Of a stretch of 64,000 bases of DNA, positions 26,421-37,919 are shown piece after piece. The notes beneath the pieces were generated by a model. It ran no database searches, had not been told where the DNA came from, and saw only the letters and a program-made list of their open reading frames with translations. The translations under genes and the position numbers were made by a program. Position 1 is the first letter of the stretch; each line of letters starts with the position of its first letter. This DNA comes from Casuarius casuarius (Eukaryota > Chordata > Aves > Casuariiformes > Casuariidae). Where the stretch lies: NCBI GenBank assembly GCA_003342895.1, contig PTFA01000082.1, positions 2,290,793 to 2,354,792 of the forward strand. The letters are read 5' to 3'.

Positions 26421-26924
26421 AGGAATGCCCTTATCTTTGCACATGACTTAATGGAGACAAATGTCTGACTTGGGCAGGTTCATGGGTACCTTCGTGGACA
26501 CACACTTACTCTGATGTTATTTGAGAAATGTTTAGGAGTGAAGAAGAAGAATCCTCTATTGCCTCTGGCACAGTGGCAGCAGCTGACTTTTTTTTACTGT
26601 TTTCAGCCCCAATCTCTCCAAAAAGGGATAAACTGCCCATTGTCTTGCACTTGCTAAATTCATTTCCATTGGTGCTAAACAGAGGAAAGGCAAGGAAAAC
26701 ATGACAGAGTGGATGGAAAGTTGTTACAAAATCAGTTGACTCCAACTGCACCCATAGGTAGGGGGGGCAGGGCACTGGGCAATTAAATGCCATATGGATC
26801 TGAGGATGGTGAGAAGCAAGTTTTCTTCCACAAAAAGCGAGGAATACAGTTATCATAAACTTGCAAATGGGAAGACGTTTGCATTTGCAAATGATTTAAG
26901 AGTGTTTTACATGGGTCTCCTGTG
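26421..26924. other. Non-coding region, no gene seen
   Basis: The minus frames at 26,506-26,856 and 26,783-27,202 overlap each other, and the second spans a MIR remnant. Neither has a recognisable domain. Confidence 0.5.
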
Positions 26925-27000
26925 AATTTCATCTTTACAGTGGAGAAACTGAGGAAAAGAGCAGGTGGGTGACTTAGGAAGACATGCTGCCAACAAGGGA
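26925..27000 (-). mobile_element. MIR-type SINE fragment
   Basis: The + strand TTTCATCTTTACAGTGGAGA, then AACTGAGGAAAAGAGCAGG, then TGGGTGACTTAGGAAGACA matches the MIR reverse complement in its most conserved part (ACAGATGGGGAAACTGAGGC type). This core identifies it even though the ends are lost. Confidence 0.65.
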
Positions 27001-27649
27001 AAGCACCAGTGGATTCATACCAGCAGAACTCATTTTCTCTGAAAGAGACTTCTGAATACAGGGAGAAAACATTATTAGCAGAGCAATATAAGCCAGATGA
27101 AAATAGCTCATGAGTGTTAGTCATCCCACTTGTGACTACTTCCCAGTCCTTTGTCGTTGTGAGACATGCTTGAGAAACACTGTAAAGCTGGCACATCATC
27201 AAGAGAAAAGGTCTCCCTCAGACCGATTAGCCTGAATGCAACTCCAGTGCTAGATATCTATAGAACCTGTCATGTTTGTTCAACTCAGGGAACACCTATG
27301 GTTTTGGGGTTGAAAGGTGGGAGTTCTGTACCAGAAGGCATGCATGCATATNTACATGATTAGCTGAAGGACATACTTGTTCACGGGCAGAGCTGGCTTT
27401 AGTATAAGGTCAGGGGGGTTCAATTACTAGCACAAAATAAACTGCCTGTTACATGGTACACAACTTTCCAGCCCTGGAAGGCAGGAAGCTCTGCAGCTCA
27501 TGGAGGACAAATGCCCCTCCAGTCTCCACACTGCGTGGAGTGCCCATCCCTCACAAAGATGGTACTGAAAGAAAGTAATTATTAAAGGTTCACTGTTAAA
27601 CTAAATTGAAGCTCTCTATGCTGGCTCCACCAAGGTGTTTCCTATTCAG

Positions 27650-28530
27650 TAATCTCATTAATTAGTTGGATAATGGAATGGATTGAATTTATTAAACATG
27701 GAGATGATACCAGCCTGAGAGAGGCTGCAACGTATTGGAGTACAGGATGAGAACTCAAGATTATCATGACAAATTGGAGAAATGGTCTGGGGAGGAGGAA
27801 AAAATCAATTATTTCAGTAAAAGTAAGTGTGAAGTGCTACATTTATGGTATTGTACAGAAATAATGAACCACACAAATACAAGATAGGAAATTAATTTCT
27901 CTGCAGCCATTCTTCAGAGAAGGATCTGGGCCTTAAACTAGACTGCAAGGTGAATATGAGGCAATGGAATTGTGAAAAAAAAAAAAAAAAAGGAAGCATC
28001 ATACTGGGAAGTATAAACAAAAGCACTGCATATAAGACAGATGAAGTAGTTCTGCTACTCAGTTCTGGAAAGACTTTAGCTGGGATACTCTTTCCATCTT
28101 CAGCACCATACCAGCCGGAGAAAGTCCAACGAGGAACAAAAAGGATTAGTGATCTGGAAATGAAGACTTTTCAGGGAAGACTAGAGAAAAACAGGGCTGC
28201 ATAATTCTGAGAAGACTTGAAGGGACAGATAATGATCAACTCTAGGAAAAGTTTAGTGAAAAGCAGGGAAAAGATTGTTTCTGTGTTCACTGGCAATAAA
28301 GCAAGAAGCAATGTTTTTACTCCTTGATGAAAGAAATTTTAGGCCAGACATCAAAAAATTTTTGACATGGAAGAATAGTTTAACATTGTAATAGATTTCT
28401 CGGAGAAACTAGAGAAAGTAAATAAGAAGGAAGACAGGGGCATGGTATCTGTCAGGAATGACTTAGATCTAGTTAATCCTGCAGTGGGTTGGGGAATGTG
28501 ATATGGGATGCCTTGACAACCCACTCTTCC
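27650..28530 (+). mobile_element. CR1 LINE, C-terminal ORF2 and 3' UTR
   Basis: This + strand fragment covers the last part of CR1. In order I see GGAGATGATACCAGCCTGAG, the GACAAATTGGAGAAATGGTC block (27,769), AAGTGTGAAGTGCTACATTT (27,824), an A run replacing the usual short GCAAAAAAAG region (27,976-27,991), GTTCTGCTACTCAGTTCTGG, the GGAGAAAGTCCAACGAGGAA block (28,115), GCAAGAAGCAATGTTTTTAC (28,300), and the 3' end words CTGTCAGGAATGACTTAGAT and CTAGTTAATCCTGCAGTG (28,449). Many indels and stops are present, so it is long dead. The frame at 27,950-28,204 is a surviving stretch of ORF2. Confidence 0.85.
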
Positions 28531-29823
28531 TTGTATCTAGTACAGATTATGGCACAAAGTGGATTATACAGGACACATAGCTATCAGAGGGCTTTTGCTG
28601 ACCACCATGTGATCCCTTTGGATCCCTTTCCCTGTGTGATCAAATGGGGAATATGCATATTATTTTTATGAATATGATCTCCACCTCTTTGTTTTTAAGA
28701 TGAGGCACAGACTGCAACATTAATGCAGATGAGGTGGATGCCCACTAACACAGCAACCAGATTTATAGCCATAATTAGCAGCAAAGGTATCAAAGGGAAC
28801 AACAAACCATTACAGGCCTGGGAACTAGGGAAGAAAAGAAAGTCAAATTAGTAGGAAGAGGCTTCTTGAGAGATGTCTGTAAAAATATGATGGGCTGGGA
28901 TAGTCTGAGAAATGCAGAGACACAGGAGGCAAGTAGGCAAACTGCCTTCTGAGCCAGACGAAGAACGATTCAGCTACCTACGCACAAACAAGCTGTCAGA
29001 TTTGTAGGGAGATACTTGATTAGGCTTTGCTTTGCCTTTCTGACCCATTGCAAATAAAGATTCTAGACCTTTTATCCATAAGATAAAGCTTTGTTTTGTA
29101 AAGACTGTCCTGTGTCACTGTAAAACTCTCATCTGTGTTGTCAATGACACATTTTAGACATCTAAAAGTTACTGCTTTAATTTTAACGTATTCACTTAGG
29201 GTTGCCTTTACATCTATGGAGAGAAATATAGGCCTCCAGTAGGTACTTAATCTCACTGACGTTAGAATGAGAGGAACCATCTTTTGGAAACACTCATTGA
29301 CAATCAAGGCAGCCTAAGACAACTAGCTTAGACCTTTATCATGAAATTCAGCTCCATTTGGATGTGCTGAAGTAGTAATGTTGAGAAAGAGAGGGACTAC
29401 CATCAGAGAGCTTTGTCTTGGAGTAACAGGGTTCAAGGACAACCCTTGGAGGAGAGAGGAGACAAATTTTATTTGAAAGGTTAGAAGCAGACCATGTTTA
29501 TACCTGGCTCCAAGTCTAAAAAGACCACACAGAAAGTATCAGTATGTGGTTCCTATGTGACTGCAAAGTAGTAGGGTAAAAGCTGCAGTTCAGAGTGGAA
29601 TTCTGCTTGTGACCTAAACAGGTCTCTGTAAATTAGGCCCACGGAGGGAGCCCTTCCACCACCAAAGTATGTAGTCAGTTGTAGAACAGCTGAGACAAAC
29701 TGAAGTACTCCACAAAAGCTGAGGACCAACAGTGAAAGACACTTGCAAGTTAAAGATACTGACGTTAAAAACACACTACATACAAAAATTATGAATTTGC
29801 AGTGATGTGAGAAAAAGGAGAGA
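28531..29823. other. Non-coding region, no gene seen
   Basis: The 95-codon minus frame at 29,020-29,307 has balanced composition but no splice signals or domain. The sequence directly after the CR1 end may hold further repeat debris that I cannot classify. Confidence 0.5.
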
Positions 29824-29877
29824 GCAAGAAAAGACAAAACGAAGGACGGAGCAAGAAAAGACNAAACGAAGGACGGA
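29824..29877. repeat. Exact 27-bp tandem duplication
   Basis: A 27-base unit beginning GCAAGAAAAGAC and ending CGAAGGACGGA is present twice, at 29,824-29,850 and 29,851-29,877. The copies are identical except for one N at 29,863. Both keep two CpG dinucleotides, which decay quickly in vertebrate DNA, so the duplication is probably recent. Confidence 0.93.
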
Positions 29878-32800
29878 GAAAACTATACATAAAATGTTAT
29901 TTGTATTCAGTGACTCAGCAATACCTTTTCTAACAGAATATGGGCAAAAATGTTGGAGCATCTGGGATTTTAAATGGCTTTTCCATCACACTCAACTTAA
30001 GGACAGATTGTCTTTAGATTTAAAAAGGAAACAAGGCATAGCTGGATAAAGCAGACAGGCAAATGGATAATTTATCAAAATGTTATGCACTCGGCCAGAT
30101 AAAAATTATTAATTTGTAACTGGGCTATTAAGAACTGTCAAGCCTCAAGTCAGGTTGGCAAATCTCAAGTTTGAGAATTCAATTTGTAGTCTGCAGCATT
30201 AAATTAAAAAGTCCCCCTTTGTGTCAGTCTTCACTGATGTTTGCAGATAGAACAGGGACTCCTGGCATCAGTGAGTCTGTTTCTTAGTTATTCCTCTTCT
30301 TGGCTTGAAACAAGGATGAGAAGGAAGCAGAAATACAACAATGCCTCTTCTGCTTGGAGTTTTTGATGTTTTTGAGGTCGCGCGAGGTCTATCTAGTTCC
30401 CCCGTCAGACTCAAAGTTGAGCTGAGTTAAAGTCACAGTCACGGCATGGTCCCTGGGCACCATTCTGTTTCTTTGCAAAGACAAGACCTGAGAGGGTGAC
30501 CTGGACATTTCTCTGCTGTCAGAAATCTCACATGGCCAGCATGGTGGAAAGACAGAGCCAAAACTGCCCTTCTTCTGCTATTTGTAGAGGTATATAGCCA
30601 TAGGTCCTCCAAATCCTGTGACAATAAACAGTTTCATAGTTATCACACACACTGGACAGAGGAACATAAAAGGGGAAAGAAGGAACCTTTCTGTGTGCTT
30701 TTTTGTGGGGTCCTCCCACACTCTGGCTATCTGTCTTTCATAAAGATTCAGATAATCTGATGGACTCATGAACTCCCCTTGTTAGGCCTGCAACTGATTT
30801 ATGCATAGATATGCAGAGTAGGTGGGGGTAGGCAATACATCAGTCTTCCATTTGTGAGATCTATAGTGAGGCTGTAAAATTTTTAGGGTCCTTCCTGCTT
30901 GGTAATGACAAGGTTTACAAGTCATTTTAAAAATGAACAGTCTTATTTTTGTATACAAAAGCAAAAAACAAGGTAATAACCAATACCTAGGCTGCACCAG
31001 AAGTAACTGGGCAGTTCTATTTTGTGCTATTTTTTTGCAGGGACTCTGGAAATGCTCCATGTAAAGGGAAAATTCTTTGCTGTATGCAGGGATAACTCTT
31101 ACTTTGGGAATACTGGGGCCATCCCCACCAGTCCTTTATAAAATTCTTTAAAATCTTTCTTTATCATTCTGTCTTAATAGTGCCATGCAGTGGCAACATA
31201 ACAAGTTTTTACATGTAACTCGTTACTCATTGCAAAAAGTTTCCAGAGAGATTTTTTTTATTAATAATACAAAAACTTGTTAGAATTCCCTTCCATTTAT
31301 CCATGCTCTCGATGGAAAAAGTTGTAGTATTCTTTTCAAGGTAATGGACAATTTCTCAGTTTCTGAGGTATAACAACTAAATGTTCTCAACTTTTTAGTA
31401 TTATCTACATAACGAACACCCAACATTGTTCTTGTTTTGTGTGCTAGTCTTCTCTTAAACCTTCATTGCGCTGTATGCACAAGCATGTGTGCTCCCACAT
31501 GCAAACACATCTACTATAAAAATTTTTTGCTGAGATCTTCACCAGCTAAAAACCATTTGAGCTGCCAGTGGCTATGTGTTAAAGAGTTAAGTTCTCATCA
31601 TAGATGCCAAGATGACTATCTTGGAGACTGCCAACTGGTTTTATTTATCTAAGGGACGGTGAAGGCAGTGGAGAGTGGTGGATCCATACATAGGCCTTTT
31701 TGCAACTCTAAAGGATTATATCTTCATCAGACAAGGTAGGTTGGTTCGCATGGCTGTTTTGGTCTATAGTCTTAGCTATGCCAGAAGGATGGCATCTAAC
31801 ACGGTTGCTATTCACTGCACCCTCAAGTTTTCCCTACAGAGACAGTATGAGCAGTCTTGGAAAACAAAAGGTGTTTTCTATGGNATTGAGTGTCCAAGGG
31901 TGAAAAAAAGAGGCCACAAGCAGCCACAGACATCGTCAAGCAGTTTGGAAGGACTAGGACAACAGGAGTCCTTGGGTCCAAAGCAGCCTGGTGCTACTGT
32001 GAGGTCATCCATGATCAAGCTCTTGCAGCTGGCAGGAGAGCATGCTGCAGTTGCTCAGCCACAGAGCAATTGGCTGTATCTCTTGGGAGCTGTGGTGCAA
32101 TGAAGATCCTTGGGCTCTGGAGCTAAATGCGTGCTTCTACCCCACATAGCAGAGCATTTGCTGATAACGGTATATCGGCAGCACCCTGATCTGGAACTAA
32201 TCCTGTAACTTTACCCTTGCAGATCCAGGGCCTGATTCCTTAACTCCTTTTCAGGTGAACCTTCTATTAATTTCTGTTAGATTTTATTCTGAGTGATGGT
32301 GATGAGGTAGCTCACCTTTTCTGGGAACAGATCATACATCTTGTTCTTTTACACTTGCTTCCAAGAGCCCTTTGGAGAAAGAAAGATTTAAGTGCTGTGT
32401 TCCCTGTTAGGGTATAGTGGTGCAGCTCCACTGGTTTCAATAAGCTCTCCCAGTTTGTACCAGCAGACTAAGCACATGTTGGAGCTAAGTGACGAGGGAG
32501 AGGACAATTCTTATTATTAATTATTACACAATTTCCTATGCAAATATCCAATTTATAGTCCTCACATAGACAAGATAGCTCTATGTGACAATGCCTTCCT
32601 ATAAATCATTAATTTAATATTTTAGCGTCAGCATCATTTTTTCTACCAGACTATTAAATATCTGATATGATATACAGATATATAAATATATGTATGTAAT
32701 AAATGAAAAAGGACAGTAGCAATTAAAAATTTATTATCTAGTTATGGTTCAAGTTAACTTCAATTACATCTAGAGTGAAATCATATTTAATATCATGCTA

Positions 32801-34849
32801 GTTAAAATATGTAACACAGTTTCCCAGCATAAACAGAGCCTACATCTAGAGGAAATTCTGAATTAAGATTTTCTCTCAATCTTTAGAAATCAGTTTCCCT
32901 TTCATATACAAAATTCAATATTAGTATGAAAAGAAAAAACTACATAGCAACCACAACTGAGACTCTATCAATTTTGAGTTCTACTTTTCTCTGCAATGCA
33001 TGCTTACAGTCACAAGATTACGCTTAATCATTCCCAAAGAAATGCACAGTCTTAACAATTATATTCTTATAGAGCCTTTCAAAGTTTGTATATAAAAATA
33101 TAGAAAATAATTACCCAAAGAAATGACTGCATCCAAATAATGTCATAATGGATAATATGGCACAAAATGGCTGGTAAAAACACAAGATCAGTTTCAAAAT
33201 TCCTTCATAAAGATTAAAAAACACAACGATAACTTACATTTGTTCTCTGAAATGTAACGATAACTTTATTTTAGACAAGATGGATGGCCTTTTTAAAATC
33301 ATTCCTCATCTATCCATAATGAACTCTTTACCTCTGGGATTCAGGATGAATATTACTGTGAATTTAAACAGAAGCCAAATCACAACAGAAATGAGTGTCT
33401 TTGCAAATCTCATCCCAGAAAATCTCTGCATTTTTTGCAGGGCATCTGGTAATAACCGGAAAAGCTTAGCTCAGAAACAGTGAATAAATGCTTCCTATTC
33501 CTCAATCTCATTCTGTTGTGATAAAGTTATAAACTTCACACTTGGAATATGGGTGATGGACCTTTAGGAGATACAGCTCAACGTCCGACTGTCTTTTTGG
33601 GGAGTTATATAAGTGAGAAGATAGGAAGGATTAAGAAGGAAAGTATGGGCAGGAAGCAGACACTCTAGGGAGGCCTTGTGGTCAGCAGGTCCTGGTGACC
33701 CACCAAAGAGCCCAGACTATAAAAGTGGAGGTAACAAAGGGCCAGAAACTGCTGTGAAGAGCTCAAAGACTCATCAACAGAGTAAGATCGAGGAGGTTTG
33801 AAAGTACATTGTAGAGTGGGGGGAGCAAGCAGGAGGGAGATAGAAGAAAGCACAGGCTTTCATAGCCCAAGAGTGTATGAGAGTTGTGCTCAGCTGTAGA
33901 GCAGCCTCTACACAAATCAGTCCATCAGCTCTGGACTATGGACTAGCAGAGTCAAGTAGGTCTTTGTTTACTCGCTGGAGTGAGAAATGTCTATCAGACC
34001 TGAACAGCTATGGAGGAAGATTGGAAAATTGCTTAGGGAGATGCACAGTTTATCAGAAACATGCTGTCTAGGACTTCTATATACTGATGTTGGGGGCACT
34101 ACACCTGCAAACTGGGAATTGTTTGGAGAATTGAGGGATCCCCTCAGTGGGATTCAGAGGGTGATCTATCATATCAAACTGCTGTAATAAAACAGTTTTG
34201 AAGACCATACACTCTTAAGCTAAGAATCAAATGAAAGCCTGTGTAGAGAAAAAAATCCCCTCTAAGCTACTTACAAACATATCTGTTTTTTAACCCATAC
34301 AAGAGAATCTAATCATAATTTTGCCCATATTGAATTTCAAAATCACTAGAGGGTGTCAGGAAATGCAGAAACTTTTGTTACAAACTCAGCACATAAAACT
34401 CTGATTTCAAGCACATTTTTTCCCACACAGGCTCAGGAGTTATGATTACTTCAGAAATCAAGGTTTAGAGAATAATCAAACATTTGGATATGTGTACAGT
34501 CTATTGACAAAGGAGAAAGTAGCCCATTTTAATAATTTTTCCTGAAGACTGGAAATTGAAAGTAATATTTTTAAAACAGGGTTCAATTAAATTAAAATGA
34601 ACATGGAGTGGCGTAACACATAGTTGTACAAAAACCTAGGCTTTAATCATTCCCCTTACAGCTCATTTCCTCAATATAAGGGATAAGTGCATTATCCCAC
34701 AGTAACTCATTATGTTTTCTACCTCCATGTGTTCTGCATTGTGAGAGTCACTAGTTACGTTCTGTTATGCAGTTAGTGAAATATTGGGGTGGGGGGAAGC
34801 AATGCTAATTCCCAGCTGAAATTCCCAGGCTATCCTGTGAGGAACACTA
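29878..34849. other. Non-coding region, no gene seen
   Basis: The 142-codon + frame at 31,675-32,103 is the longest non-repetitive frame in this part. Its composition is not convincing, and one to four such frames are expected by chance. An exon-like piece at about 33,276-33,447 (acceptor ATAACTTTATTTTAG, donor CTG|GTAATA) is recorded among the findings. The stretch 32,510-33,260 is very AT-rich. One N lies at 31,884. Confidence 0.5.
32227..32300. repeat. ACTGAAGTCAATGG-family repeat copy (flank part)
   Basis: AGGGCCTGATTCCTTAACTC and TTTTCAGGTGAACCTTCTAT follow the order of the GGGCCTGATCCTGCAAACTC-type flank of this repeat. The core is decayed. Confidence 0.35.
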
Positions 34850-35010
34850 CCTTGTAAGAAGGGAGCCAATCACAGAAATACAAAGAGAGGCTGTGGGATT
34901 TTATAAATCCCATCTGGCAATAAACCCAGCCAGCACTCAAGAGTTGGAGAAAAAGGACCCAGCTGTGGGGGATGAAAGAGCAGAGAGGAGAGGGTAAGGT
35001 CTATTACAAG
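34850..35010 (+). mobile_element. Possible LTR or leader of the gypsy relic
   Basis: Within 60 bases there is a TATA-like GATTTTATAAATCCC and an AATAAA in CTGGCAATAAACCCAGCC, followed by a purine-rich leader (AAAGAGCAGAGAGGAGAGGG). This resembles the promoter and poly(A) part of an LTR. It lies about 600 bases upstream of the gypsy RT remnant on the same strand. I find no second copy downstream and no clear primer-binding site, so the assignment is inference from position. Confidence 0.25.
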
Positions 35011-35589
35011 AGTCCACCAGAAGAAGAGAGACATCTTCCTCCATGGGACAAGTGCCTATTAGAAGTTGATGTGGATTTCACGGGCATCCCTTGTCTCCAC
35101 AAAAATGCTGCCAATGGACACGACCATGCTTGTAGCACTCTGAAGCTGTTGCTCACAGATCTGACTTAAACTGCAAGCCCAAGGGCAAAGTGCAGATGAA
35201 ATGTTTCACTGGGTTAGCCTTGTATATTATGGAGTTTTGTCTTTATGTTGTTTGTCAGAAATACAATATATCACATGATCTTGCTGAGGCCTTGGAAAGA
35301 CAGAGGCATATGAATACCAGTGCTGGATCCTAACCAGGTGGAACTGGTTTCCCAGATCTCAGAGGACCTGGTAAAATGGATGGTGGGATGCTAGGAAAAC
35401 ATCTAAATATGAAACCCATATAGATACTAGTCTAATTATGGATTTTAAAAGAGTTTCCTCTGAATGGCCAGGAGAGAGATGTGACTTTACCCCTCCTTTA
35501 ATAAAACCAAAGGACTATGATACAAGGTCATTTTTTCCCTTAGCAAAAGAAAAAAAAATAGAGGATAGAAAATGTGATAATCTGTGAAA

Positions 35590-36645
35590 AATCACACAGT
35601 TGATTGTGACATCCCTATTGTGCTGGCTCCCAGACCAAGTCACTCACTGAAGTTCAGAGCAGGTTTTGTCAGGATTAGCAAGATGAGTTCCCTGGAGAGC
35701 AGAATAGAAGTAATAGGCCAGGCCATCCATATATCTACCTTGGCCATAACAAAAGACTATCAGCAAATTCCGTTTGCAAGGATCTCATGGGAGTGCTTTG
35801 AGTTTAGGGTTATGCCTTTTGGGACACATCTTTAGACGATGACGGTTATGTCTCATTGTGTGATGGATAAAATAGGTTGACTCTATAGGGAGTACTCAGC
35901 TGTGAACATTGCTGTGCATATTGCTGATGTTGGCATTTTGAATACATCCTGAGGCACGAAGGGTGCACTGAAGTACACAGTACTTTGAAAGTATGCCTCA
36001 CTCCCTTTAAAAGATGGGATAAGCAGGAAGCCTTATGGGGGACAGAAGAAGTATATCTGGGATATGACCCGGGAAACAGCTCAGTGGAGATTTTGGCTGA
36101 CAGAGAGCTGTGCCTACCACCAGGGCCCATGGCTGGTGCTTCCTAAGTCTGGCAAAGAGTTGTGGGCCAACTTGTGGTTTGTTTCACCAAGTCATCAGCC
36201 TTGTAAAAGACACAATGGGAAAAGTAAAATGGACTCCTGAGATTGCTTTCTCTATGAGAGATAAGAGCTCTAACTGCTATTGCATGCAGGGGATTTTACT
36301 AAGCAATATCTATTAGCTTCTACTTCTGTGTGGCCTTCTGCATGGCTACCAGAACAGTTCTATCTCAGGAACATGAAGGGGAAGAGCACCTGTCCTTTGG
36401 AGTAGCCCAGAGTTTCCTGTTCATGGGAGAAACCATATGTTTTGATTAAAAAGAAGTATCAGATGAGTGACTGAGGCTATTCGGTACTACTTATGGGAGA
36501 AACCACTTTAGCATAATCACAAACCAAATCGCCATGACATGGATCACTAGCATGAAGACACAAACTTAGGAATACTGCGAAGGTATTTCAGCTTTCAGTT
36601 TTCCCACTTTCTGCAGGGCACAAAGCTGGGTAAAACCATAGGAAT
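35590..36645 (+). mobile_element. Ty3/gypsy retrotransposon pol relic (RT and RNase H)
   Basis: This is a decayed pol gene from an LTR retrotransposon of the gypsy (Metaviridae) group, on the + strand. In frame at 35,584-35,835, residues LAITKDYQQIP (35,740-35,772) and RVMPFG (35,806-35,823) match the RT block with the LDLTKGYWQIPL motif and the RMPFGL motif. The next RT part, with the YLDD active site, has lost its frame and is not readable. At 36,221-36,241 KVKWTPE marks the linker before RNase H, in a different frame. At 36,357-36,392 VLSQEHEGEEHL matches the RNase H start, and at about 36,473 EAIRYYL marks its middle. The match fades after the GRAKW-like region near 36,640. Stops and at least three frame changes make it inactive. 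No gag, protease or integrase is recognisable. Confidence 0.82.
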
Positions 36646-37851
36646 GCAAACTTCTCTTCTTGAACATAATACAGATTCCACTAGAGACATGCAAAAGAGT
36701 GAGATTTGTGATGGGTACTGCTAACCCTGTGTGCAGAGCAATCTTATATAGCAACCAGGAAGTGGGTGGGAGAGAATTTAGGTTTGGAAGAAGAGGGGAG
36801 GGGACCAGTTAGGCGATTGAGATGGAGATAAAGGAGCTAGCAAAACCCAAATTTGGGTTCCAGACTGAAGACTGACAGAAATCTCAGACGCTTGATAGAG
36901 GAAGGGAATCAGCAACTGCATGGCCTAGACAGGCCTAAAGACTGAGAGAGGCTGGGATATGCCAACTGTGAGAGATGGCTGTGATACCTAAATATATCCC
37001 TGAAAAGGTGAGAACTCAGCTGAGGTGCCAAAGGTGGGTTTGTATGAGATTTGTTATCTACAATAGCATTGAAACAACACAGAACTAAAGTTAGAGGTAC
37101 TGCAGAAAACAAAGTGGGGTTAGTAAGTTGACAGAGGTGGAGGAGGAAAAATACTTTGATGGGAAAGCTGTCCCCACACCGAGTATAACTGGTTTCATAA
37201 AGGCTATGAATGTCAGGTCTTGTTTATTTATGCATATAATTTGCCAAAGGGTAAATCCAGTCAATGAAAGGGCTTCATGATACCAGTAGTGGTACATTAA
37301 TTGAAATATTTTGTTTTGCTTCTGGTTGCAGTCTAGATGCTGTGACAGAGCTGTACGCTTGTGCCAGGATGCTTATGGGCTATTGAATTAGTTCAGTGCT
37401 ACAAGATGGCAGCATCCCATCCTTCTTAAAACTTTCCCCCTTCTTCAGTGCTTCCTTTTACATTTCTCTGAATCTTCTCTTGCTCAAGGTATTGACACAG
37501 AAAAGCAAGTTTTGCCAAGGTCATTTCCTTATGCATAATAAATTCTAAAGTCTCTTAATGTCTTGGACTTTAGGTGAGTTTCCTTTTGGTTAAAAAAGAA
37601 AGAAGAGTTTCAAGAGCAGGATCTTTCCTCTTTGTTTCAAGTGATATTAGTTTCCTTCCCAGTGTAAATCTTGTAGTTAACAGCTCTGTCCCACATGATG
37701 CTTAGCACCCTCAGAGTTGTTGAAGCCAGTGGATCTTAACAGACTCGGTATCTCCAGATATATGTATTTGGCACCTACATGTCTAAGTAGAAGAGGCTTG
37801 GAATTTCTTGATTTTATCTGGAAAGTGCTCATTCACTGGGAAATGGTATTT
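36646..37851. other. Unannotated region after the gypsy relic
   Basis: A purine-rich stretch at 36,760-36,850 could be residual LTR or leader sequence from the gypsy element, but I see no repeat pair. A strong donor, AAAG|GTGAGA at 36,999/37,000, has only eleven open codons before it, so no exon is called. Confidence 0.4.
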
Positions 37852-37919
37852 AGGTACTGTGAAGCCAGTTCTGCCTGCGCTGGAATCACTATTGTCATAG
37901 CTGACCTCTTTGGCAAAAG
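37852..37919 (+). CDS. Weak exon-like segment
   Basis: The segment ends at a near-consensus donor, AAAAG|GTATGT. The open frame before it reads YCEASSACAGITIVIADLFG in its last 20 or so residues, and the frame stays open beyond the segment in a longer frame, 37,717-37,980. The acceptor (GGTATTTAG) has a poor pyrimidine tract. If it were an exon it would end in phase 2, compatible with the starts of the segments at 39,369 and 45,875. Composition is plausible for protein but nothing is recognisable. Chance is at least as likely an explanation. Confidence 0.12.

Noticed and set aside
31675..32103. 142-codon + frame, one of the longest in the window
   Set aside because: A few frames of this length are expected by chance in 64 kb on six frames. 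It begins at GTG, composition is uneven, and no domain or repeat is recognisable.
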